Assembly (NCBI GenBank): GCA_021851465.1
Contig: JAJZDL010000001.1
Coordinates: 1-45,510 of the forward strand
Direction: 5' to 3'
Origin: Acidobacteriota bacterium
GTDB taxonomy: Bacteria > Acidobacteriota > Terriglobia > Terriglobales > Acidobacteriaceae
Length of the DNA: 45,510 bases
Numbering within the stretch: position 1 is the stretch's first letter; every line of letters starts with the position of its first letter. The translations under genes were made by a program, and so were the position numbers. The notes under the pieces are model-generated. The model worked only from the letters and a program-made list of their open reading frames with translations. It did not search any database and was not told where the DNA came from. Shown in pieces: positions 40,010 to 45,510 of the stretch.

Positions 40010-41266
40010 CTATCCCCCCGTCGCCTGGTTCCACAGCATCACCAGAGAAAGCCCGGTCACGATCGCCGCCGTCCCCCACGCAACCCAGTTGAACCACCGC
40101 GAGTTGGTGTGCTCCCCCATCAGCTCCGTCTTGTTGATCAGTTGCAGCATGAAGACCATCACCACCGGCAGCAGCACGCCGTTCAGCACCTGCGACAGAA
40201 TGATCACCTTCACCAGCGGAAAGTTCGGCCACAGCACCACGCCCGCGCCCAGCGCGATCAGCAGCGTGTAGAACCAGTAGAAGAACGGGGCCTCCTTGAA
40301 GCTCTTGTCCAGCCCGCTCTCGAAGCCCATCCCCTCGCAAACCGTATACGCCGTCGAGAGCGGCAGGATCGAAGCAGAGAACACGGACGCATTGAACAGC
40401 CCCGCCGCAAACAGAATGAACGCGAAGTCCCCCGCCAGCGGCTTCATCGCCCCCGCCGCGTCCGATGCCACTTTAATATCGCGCATCCCATGCACATACA
40501 ACGTCGCCGCGCACGCCACGATGATGAACCACGCCACCACATCGGTGAAGATGCATCCCAGAATCACATCCAGCCGCGACGCCTTGTACTGCCGGATTGT
40601 GATCCCCTTGTCCACCACCGACGACTGCAGATAGAACTGCATCCACGGAGCGATCGTCGTGCCGATCACCCCGATCGTCAGGTAGATGTAGCTCTTGTCG
40701 CTCCACACCGAGCGCGGCGGCAACGTCACCGTCGCCAGCAGGGCCTCATGCCAGTTCGGCTGGCTCACCACCCCCGCCGCAATGTATGCGATGTAGAACA
40801 CGCTGGCCACCAGAAAGACCTTCTCCACGCTCTTGTAGTCGCCCTTCACCACCAGCACCCACACAATCGCCGCGCAGATCGGCACGCTCAGGTACTTGCT
40901 CACATGAAAGAGCTGCATCGAACCCGCCACCCCGCTGAACTCCGAGACCACGTTCCCGTAGTTCACAATCACCAGCAGGATCATCATCACAAACGTCATG
41001 CGCAGGCCGAACTCCTCGCGGATCAGGTCGCTCAGTCCCTTGCCCGTCACCACCCCCATCCGCGCGCTCATCTCCTGCACCACGATCAGCGCCAGCGTGA
41101 TCGGCAGGATCGTCCACAGCAGCAGGAACCCGTACTGCGCCCCCGCCTGCGAGTAGGTAAAGATCCCCCCCGTGTCGTTGTCCACATTCGCCGTGATGAA
41201 CCCCGGCCCCAGCACGGCCAGAAACAGCAGGATGCGCAGCTTCCATCGCCGCCACCAGATCTTCAT
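40010..41266 (-). CDS. Nramp-family divalent metal transporter, predicted Mg2+-type variant
   Basis: This 418-residue membrane protein has about eleven hydrophobic helices and an Nramp-like layout. In helix 1 the canonical DPGN motif is replaced by GFITANVDNDTGGIF (about 23-36). In helix 6 the canonical MPH is replaced by TIAPWMQFYLQ (about 204-214), so the metal-binding Met is absent. That Met is known to favour transition metals over alkaline earths, and Nramp-related Mg transporters lack it. A soluble MgtE-type protein is encoded two genes upstream. Mg2+ transport is therefore inferred. The ATG at 41266 overlaps the glycosyltransferase stop (ATGA). Confidence 0.88.
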   Translation of the reverse strand: MKIWWRRWKLRILLFLAVLGPGFITANVDNDTGGIFTYSQAGAQYGFLLLWTILPITLALIVVQEMSARMGVVTGKGLSDLIREEFGLRMTFVMMILLVIVNYGNVVSEFSGVAGSMQLFHVSKYLSVPICAAIVWVLVVKGDYKSVEKVFLVASVFYIAYIAAGVVSQPNWHEALLATVTLPPRSVWSDKSYIYLTIGVIGTTIAPWMQFYLQSSVVDKGITIRQYKASRLDVILGCIFTDVVAWFIIVACAATLYVHGMRDIKVASDAAGAMKPLAGDFAFILFAAGLFNASVFSASILPLSTAYTVCEGMGFESGLDKSFKEAPFFYWFYTLLIALGAGVVLWPNFPLVKVIILSQVLNGVLLPVVMVFMLQLINKTELMGEHTNSRWFNWVAWGTAAIVTGLSLVMLWNQATGG

Positions 41267-42351
41267 TGCGCCCCCAATCCGCTGTGCGGCCCGGACCGTG
41301 CGCCTCGTGCCGCGTTCATCCGTGCCACGATCTCTCGCATTCGTTCCACGATCGACCCCACCTGGCAATCGTTGTAGTAGCCATCGCGCCGCGCCCGCGC
41401 GCAGCCCGCCGCGGCAATCCGCTCCCGCGCCGCCTCGTCCGGCAGATAGCGCGCAATCTTCGCAGCCAGATCCGCGCGCCCGGTAAAGAACACCGCCTCT
41501 TCATCCTCAATGAAGCGCTGCCGATGCCCCTCCGACCGCTCGGCCAACAGAAACCCGCCGCAGCCCGCAATCTCGAAGCTCTTGTGCACAAACTCGTCCC
41601 CATTCGCCCAGGTCAAAAAACTCAGGTTGATCTTCGACCGCCAGATCGCCTCGCGGTACTGCTGCCCGTACAGCTCGCCCTCACGATACAGCCGCGAAAA
41701 ATCCCCCGCCCCAAGCGCCCTCTTCCACTGCCGTCCGTTGCCGGAGATCGTAACAGCGAAGCCCTGGCCGGCCAGCCACGCCAGCGTCTCCGCGCGGTCG
41801 TCGTACGGCGTCCCCACAAACGACACCTCCCGGTTCCGCTGCGCGTCCGACCAGCCCGCCGCCGGTGGAAAGTGGATCGTCGGCTCGTACGCCGTCTGTA
41901 TCTTGATCGTATCCCGCGCGCCGCGCGCCCTGTAGTCCGCAATGTTCGCGTCGCGTTGAACGACATGCAGATCGTAGTAGGGAATGTTTTTCATGTACAA
42001 CCGCCAGCCCGGGTCCTGCCGCGCGCCGAACGGGTTGTCGATCATGTAGCTCACCGTTGCAACGCCCATCTCCCGCAGCTTCGCCAGCGTCTTCGGCTGC
42101 ATCCCCAGCAGCTTGTCCGTCCATACCAGGTCGGGCCGCTCGCGCTCCACCAGGCGCAGCAGGTCGCGGTTCAGGCGCTCCACCCAAGGCCCCGCCGCCA
42201 GCCGAAATGCAACCTTCCGCAGCAGCGCATTCCGCGGCACATACTCGTACGCATTCAGCGGCGCCACGCGGTGCCCAAGCCGCTCCAAGGCCCATAGCCG
42301 GTACAGCGAAGAGTCGTTCGCCGAAAGCCCCGAGGCATACACAATCTTCAT
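41263..42351 (-). CDS. CgeB/DUF3880-like glycosyltransferase
   Basis: The 362-residue protein starts MKIVYASGLSANDSSLYRLW and follows the GT-B layout of CgeB-like transferases: ERERPDLVWTDKLLGMQPKT, MGVATVSYMIDNPFG, YDLHVVQRDANIADYRARGA and REVSFVGTPYDDRAETLAWL. The C-terminal sugar-nucleotide region is NLSFLTWANGDEFVHKSFEI, AGCGGFLLAERSEGHRQRFI, DEEAVFF. Acceptor and donor are unknown. The ATG at 42351 gives the usual family start; another ATG at 42462, closer to the upstream gene, is possible. Its stop overlaps the Nramp start, so the two are co-translated, although no metabolic link is obvious. Confidence 0.82.
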   Translation of the reverse strand: MKIVYASGLSANDSSLYRLWALERLGHRVAPLNAYEYVPRNALLRKVAFRLAAGPWVERLNRDLLRLVERERPDLVWTDKLLGMQPKTLAKLREMGVATVSYMIDNPFGARQDPGWRLYMKNIPYYDLHVVQRDANIADYRARGARDTIKIQTAYEPTIHFPPAAGWSDAQRNREVSFVGTPYDDRAETLAWLAGQGFAVTISGNGRQWKRALGAGDFSRLYREGELYGQQYREAIWRSKINLSFLTWANGDEFVHKSFEIAGCGGFLLAERSEGHRQRFIEDEEAVFFTGRADLAAKIARYLPDEAARERIAAAGCARARRDGYYNDCQVGSIVERMREIVARMNAARGARSGPHSGLGAQ

Positions 42352-42484
42352 CGAACCACTCTCCGCGCACGGCTCCGCCTCCGACCCTGCACGACAGTGC
42401 CCCAGGCTGGCATCCAGCTCTCCGCCCAACGAATTCGCGCCCATCCGGCTCATCCCCACCATGCAAATCTCTTCGCCGTCCCTC

Positions 42485-43837
42485 TCAGTCCATCGTCCGC
42501 AACTGGGCAATCACCTGCTCCGCGTAGATCACGCCCGCAATCTTCATCTGCCCGTCCACAACCGGCAATGCGCGCAGATTGTATTTGTCGAACAGCCCCG
42601 CAACCTTCTTCCAGTTCGCATGGACGTCGCACGAGACGATGTGGTCGTCCCTCAGATCGGCCAGTGCGTCTCCCGGCGCCGCCAGCAACGCCTTCACCAA
42701 GGGCACCACGCCGCGCAGCACCCCAGCCTCGTCCACCAGGAAGATGTGCGTCAGCGTCTCCATGTCGTCGCCAAACTCATGCAGTGCAGCCACCGCGTCG
42801 CTCACCGGCGCGTCCTCGCGCAACGCGATGTAGTCCGTCGTCATCTGCCCCGCCGCCGAATCGCCGGAGAACTCCAGCAGATCCTCCACCTCCTGCCGCT
42901 CCTCCGGATCCATCTCCTCCAGAATGGCCTCCGACCGCTCCTCGGGCAGCTCCGCCAGAAAGTCCGCCGCCGCCGCCGGGTCCATCTCCTCCACGATCCC
43001 GGCCACATGCTCCGAGTCCAGCGCATCGGTCAGCGACTGCTGCATCTTCGGCTCCACCTCTTCCAAGGCCTCCGCCGCCACGCCCTCCTCCAGCGACGTA
43101 AACAACGCCTGCCGCTCCGCCGGTGCAAGCTCCTCCAGAATGTCCGCCAGGTCCGACGGGTGCATCTTCGCCAGCTTCTCCTGCTCGATCTTCAACCGCA
43201 CCCGGCGCGACGGGTCGCGGTCGATCAGATCCACAAAGTCCCACGGGATCGCGCTCGTCCCGAACCGCTCGGCAACCCGCTCCACCGCACCCGTCGGCAG
43301 CCCCTTCAGCAACCGCCGCACCGCGCCCCGCGTTCCCACCTCCACATCCGCAATCCGCAGCTTCCAGGCGTGCCCATCCAGCGGCCCCCCGGCACCGTCC
43401 GCCACCGCATGGGAGGCGACTGTGGAGGGTGCGTGTGCCACCGGCTCCCACACCAGGTCTACGTCGTTCACCCGCACCACCTTGTGTCCATGTACGTCGA
43501 TGATCTGCTGGTCCAGCAGGTCCCGCTCCAGCATCAGGTACGACTCTTCCTCCGCCATCGGCATCGCGCTCGCCGCGCCGCGCAGCCGCAGCCCACCCGC
43601 CGCCGTCACCTCCACGCCCTCCACCGGCACCATCGACATCCGCTCCCCTCGACCCGCGCCCGTCCGCCGCAACACCAGTCCAGCCACATGGTTCGCATCC
43701 ACCGAAGGGCTCACCGCAAACTCGCGCACATGCCCCACCGTGCGCCCGCTTGCGTCCGCCACCGCGGCGCCCATCAGTGCAGATACGCTCGTCCGTCGGC
43801 CTGCCTCTCTCGTCTCCGCTTCTCTCGTCATCGACAC
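42485..43837 (-). CDS. Soluble MgtE-N/CBS protein with PRC-barrel domain, lacking the channel
   Basis: The 450-residue protein has PRC-barrel-like repeats at the N-terminus (VSALMGAAVADASGRTVGHV; QQIIDVHGHKVVRVNDVDLV, about 15-140). An MgtE N-terminal superhelix follows (about 215-330, KMHPSDLADILEELAPAERQ, LDSEHVAGIVEEMDPAAAAD), then two CBS domains (about 330-450, MTTDYIALREDAPVSDAVAA, IVSCDVHANWKKVAGLFDKY). No transmembrane helix is present, unlike MgtE itself, which ends in a five-helix Mg2+ channel. The acidic N-domain/CBS module is the Mg2+ sensor in MgtE; here it probably senses metal and acts on the Nramp encoded two genes downstream. GTG 43837 is preferred over ATG 43831 because AAGGGG stands 9 nt before it. 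Confidence 0.87.
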   Translation of the reverse strand: MSMTREAETREAGRRTSVSALMGAAVADASGRTVGHVREFAVSPSVDANHVAGLVLRRTGAGRGERMSMVPVEGVEVTAAGGLRLRGAASAMPMAEEESYLMLERDLLDQQIIDVHGHKVVRVNDVDLVWEPVAHAPSTVASHAVADGAGGPLDGHAWKLRIADVEVGTRGAVRRLLKGLPTGAVERVAERFGTSAIPWDFVDLIDRDPSRRVRLKIEQEKLAKMHPSDLADILEELAPAERQALFTSLEEGVAAEALEEVEPKMQQSLTDALDSEHVAGIVEEMDPAAAADFLAELPEERSEAILEEMDPEERQEVEDLLEFSGDSAAGQMTTDYIALREDAPVSDAVAALHEFGDDMETLTHIFLVDEAGVLRGVVPLVKALLAAPGDALADLRDDHIVSCDVHANWKKVAGLFDKYNLRALPVVDGQMKIAGVIYAEQVIAQLRTMD

Positions 43838-44006
43838 TGTCAGGCGCCCCTTGCGCGCTGTCCCTTATCGCATCCTACCCCACCCCGTGCCGCCATTGCC
43901 GCACGCACGGCAATTTACACCTCACCGTCACACTTTTCGCCAACTACACGCCCCCACCCTCCCCGCCGTCACCCCTTCACCGCCATCATCACCCCCACCC
44001 CTCCGT

Positions 44007-44061
44007 CCTCCCGAGCGACCCTGAGCGTGCGAAGGGGAGTCGAGGGATCCCCGCATTTCGC
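44007..44061 (+). repeat. Dispersed repeat, SERSEE family (GACCCTGAGCG subtype)
   Basis: CCCGAGCGACCCTGAGCGTG followed by CGAAGGGGAGTCGAGGGATC and CCCGCATTTCGC keeps the CCCCGCATTT end of the family. Confidence 0.65.
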
Positions 44062-44113
44062 TTTTGCTCTTGCTTTTGCCCTTGCTTTTGCTTTTGCCTT
44101 TGCCTTTGCCCAC
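44056..44113 (+). repeat. TTTTGC hexanucleotide microsatellite
   Basis: About nine imperfect units of the form YTTTTGC or CCTTTGC follow directly after a SERSEE repeat (TTTCGCTTTTGCTCTTGC and on). It is similar in composition to the array at 38027-38103. Confidence 0.8.
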
Positions 44114-44132
44114 GCTGCCCCCCCCACCGGCT

Positions 44133-44192
44133 GTCATCCTGAGCGGAGCCTCCCGCAGCCTCATCGCGGGAGGCGGAGTCGAAGAACCCCGA
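44133..44192 (+). repeat. Dispersed repeat, SERSEE family, with inner 9-bp inverted repeat
   Basis: GTCATCCTGAGCGGAGCC and GGAGTCGAAGAACCCC flank GCCTCCCGC/GCGGGAGGC (44148-44156 and 44166-44174). It looks like the same element opened by a small hairpin. Confidence 0.7.
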
Positions 44193-44442
44193 CACCGCTC
44201 GTCCCACCGAAACCGCCCGAACCGTTCTCCCCACAAATCCCCCGCCCGTGCCTGTTCCTCCCCCACAAAAATCCCTGTCAACCCCCCACCCCGCCCTCCA
44301 AATCTATCAACAACCACAAACAAAACCACTTCCACCCCAAAAATATCCTCAAAAAGTTGGCATAGTAGTTTCCCTCCGCTTGGTAAAATAGAACTGTAGA
44401 TCGAAATTGAACCGTTGTTCTAAGCGAAGCGATCTTGAAGCT

Positions 44443-44489
44443 TGTCATTCTGACCCTGAGCTTGTCAGGGGAAGAATCCCCGCATCTTT
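44443..44489 (+). repeat. Dispersed repeat, SERSEE family, with inner hairpin
   Basis: TTGTCATTCTGACCCTGAGC then TTGTCAGGGGAAGAATCCCC and GCATCTTT. The inserted CCCTGA-GCTTG-TCAGGG forms a 6-bp stem in place of the usual GAGCGCAGCG. Confidence 0.75.
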
Positions 44490-44520
44490 CCGGCAGCCGG
44501 ATGCCCCAAATCACGCAATA

Positions 44521-44537
44521 ACACATTTATAATGTGT
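44521..44537. promoter_or_regulatory. AT-rich inverted repeat, possible operator
   Basis: ACACATT-TAT-AATGTGT is a perfect 7-bp inverted repeat that contains TATAAT (44528-44533). No gene starts near it, so its role is unclear. Confidence 0.3.
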
Positions 44538-44615
44538 AGATTATACGTAGTTCATTGACAACCGACAACCCTCAAGCCCACCCAGGCAAAGCGCCAACGG
44601 CGCGCCCTATTCTAG

Positions 44616-44634
44616 CCTGGGCCGAAGGCCCAGG
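44616..44634. repeat. Perfect 8-bp hairpin element
   Basis: CCTGGGCC-GAA-GGCCCAGG has a 3-nt loop. It is the first of a set of palindromic elements between 44590 and 44730. Confidence 0.75.
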
Positions 44635-44650
44635 AGGCCGCAGCGAAGCC

Positions 44651-44687
44651 GTCCGAGGGCTGAAGGCCCGCCCTATAACCCTCGGAC
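44651..44687. repeat. Perfect 9-bp inverted repeat element
   Basis: GTCCGAGGG (44651-44659) pairs with CCCTCGGAC (44679-44687); the loop contains another GGGC/GCCC pair. Confidence 0.7.
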
Positions 44688-44712
44688 GCTGAGCATCATC
44701 CCCCAAATGACC

Positions 44713-44730
44713 ATGGTGGCCCGCCACCAT
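44713..44730. repeat. Perfect 8-bp hairpin element
   Basis: ATGGTGGC-CC-GCCACCAT. The 2-nt spacer is too tight for a full RNA stem, but the palindrome is exact. Confidence 0.6.
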
Positions 44731-45029
44731 AAGCCCTCTATTGCCAATACTTTATCTGCAAGCCCCACCGATTGAATACTTTGCCGCCACCACCACCCCG
44801 CAAGCCACTGAATCCAATCGATTTACTCACAAAGTCTTTATCCTCTATACTTTGCCTCGGAGACCTTGAAAACACTGGCCTTACCCCGCGAAACGCAGCA
44901 GGGAGGGGGAGATGGGGGGGCTAAATATAGACTATTAAATATATACTTTTGCTCCCCACCGCCCACGCCAAGAAGAACCCGCACGCCAGAGGCATGCGCT
45001 CACTCAAATGCATCCGATTCCGCTGGACC

Positions 45030-45510
45030 TCAACCGCTCTGCCCGTATGTTGCCTGCGGCCCGTGCTTGCGGAAGTAGTGCCGGTCCAGCAGCGACTGGC
45101 TTACGCCCTCCGCGCCCGGCCTCAGAGTCAGCGTCCGGCAGGCCATGCGCGCTACCGCCTCCAGCACCACGGCATTGTGCGCGGCCTCCTGCGCGTCCCT
45201 GCCCCACACAAACGGCGCATGTCCGGCAACCAGGCACGCAGGCACAGCCAATGGGTCGATCGCGGAATGCTCCGCCGTGGCCGCAAACCGCGCCACAATG
45301 GCCAGCCCGGTCTCATGCACATAGCGCCCGCCGATGGCCACGTCCGTCAGCGGCGCGGTACACGGAACCGGCCCATAAAAATAATCCGCGTGCGTCGTGC
45401 CCAGTGCCGGGATCGCCATTCCCGCCTGCGCAAAGCTCGTCGCATACTCCGAGTGCGTATGCACCACCGCGCCGATCGTCGGAAACTCGCGGTACAGCAG
45501 CGTGTGCGTG
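45030..45510 (-). CDS. araD: L-ribulose-5-phosphate 4-epimerase, C-terminal part
   Basis: AraD converts L-ribulose-5-phosphate to D-xylulose-5-phosphate in arabinose breakdown. About 160 residues are in the window; the start lies beyond the right edge. The zinc-site HTHS (VVHTHSEYATSFAQAG) and the later His of VAGHAPFVWG are present. So are the family strings ALGTTHADYFYGPVPCT, GRDAQEAAHNAVVLEAVA and the C-terminal LDRHYFRKHGPQATYGQ with the conserved Tyr. These match the class II aldolase/AraD family and favour AraD over other members. A secreted arabinofuranosidase at the other end of the window fits the same pathway. Confidence 0.9.
   Translation of the reverse strand, partial: THTLLYREFPTIGAVVHTHSEYATSFAQAGMAIPALGTTHADYFYGPVPCTAPLTDVAIGGRYVHETGLAIVARFAATAEHSAIDPLAVPACLVAGHAPFVWGRDAQEAAHNAVVLEAVARMACRTLTLRPGAEGVSQSLLDRHYFRKHGPQATYGQSG

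Larger units (their letters stand above)
43838..45029. other. 1.2-kb gene-free region rich in repeats and hairpins
   Basis: No reading frame here shows a recognisable protein. The region holds three SERSEE-type repeats, a TTTTGC microsatellite and four perfect inverted repeats, listed separately. An AT-rich patch lies at 44340-44410, and 44740-44950 holds nothing recognised. It lies upstream of the MgtE-N/CBS gene and downstream of araD, so the promoter of the metal operon should be near 43838-44000. Confidence 0.7.

Noticed and set aside
42113..44365. Plus-strand open frame of 750 codons opposite the MgtE-N/CBS gene
   Set aside because: Arg/His/Pro-rich shadow that also runs through repeat DNA at 44.0-44.2 kb.

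Overview
The window looks like a chromosomal segment of an Acidobacteriota bacterium, most likely family Acidobacteriaceae (Granulicella/Terriglobus/Edaphobacter-like). The basis is inference from three things: high GC with strong G/C third positions, protein variants typical of that group, and many copies of short interspersed repeats known from such genomes. No rRNA, tRNA, insertion sequence, prophage or CRISPR array was found. The cell is predicted to be Gram-negative with an outer membrane (complete Tol-Pal system) and meso-diaminopimelate peptidoglycan (MurE DNPR motif).

Layout. 1-497: start of a secreted GH51-type arabinofuranosidase (minus, cut by the window edge). 808-3839: small TonB-domain protein and a RecQ helicase with two HRDC domains. 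4167-9864: mutS, anmK and an orphan family-5 solute-binding lipoprotein, joined by 4-nt start/stop overlaps. 9968-11918: grpE and dnaJ. 11915-15218 (minus): rsmE, and aroK followed by an AI-2E family membrane protein and a small membrane-anchored protein. 15219-15811: a divergent gap that holds a strong minus-strand terminator with no gene in front of it and a structured stretch that may be a small RNA. 15812-22550: an AddB-like nuclease and an AddA-like helicase-nuclease, overlapping by 8 nt. 22743-24307: two convergent CPBP membrane proteins. 24377-31826 (minus): the first half of a division and cell wall (dcw) cluster, mraZ-rsmH-ftsL-ftsI-murE-murF, with MraZ boxes upstream; mraY to ftsZ do not follow. 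32172-32696: a DUF2127 membrane protein. 32963-39307: tolQ-tolR-tolA/tonB-tolB-pal-cpoB. 39394-39876: a MutT-like Nudix hydrolase. 40010-43837 (minus): a soluble MgtE-N/CBS protein, a CgeB-like glycosyltransferase and an unusual Nramp transporter. 43838-45029: a gene-free stretch full of repeats and hairpins. 45030-45510: 3' end of araD (minus).

How the genes work together. DNA repair (recQ, mutS, addB/addA, mutT), envelope building and anchoring (dcw cluster, Tol-Pal, anmK) and protein quality control (grpE, dnaJ) dominate. Secreted arabinofuranosidase and AraD at the two ends point to arabinan use, although they lie 45 kb apart.

The most notable signal is that short repeats which are mostly intergenic also occur inside genes as in-frame peptides. 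A family with the core peptide SERSEE..PHFA lies in recQ, rsmE and addA, on the coding strand and in the same reading frame each time. A second family with core CTCAGAAT lies in mutS and the solute-binding protein. This resembles the Rickettsia palindromic elements. The second most notable signal is the predicted Mg-type Nramp, whose metal-site motifs are changed and which sits with a transporter-less MgtE sensor. All function calls come from reading the sequence; no database search was run.
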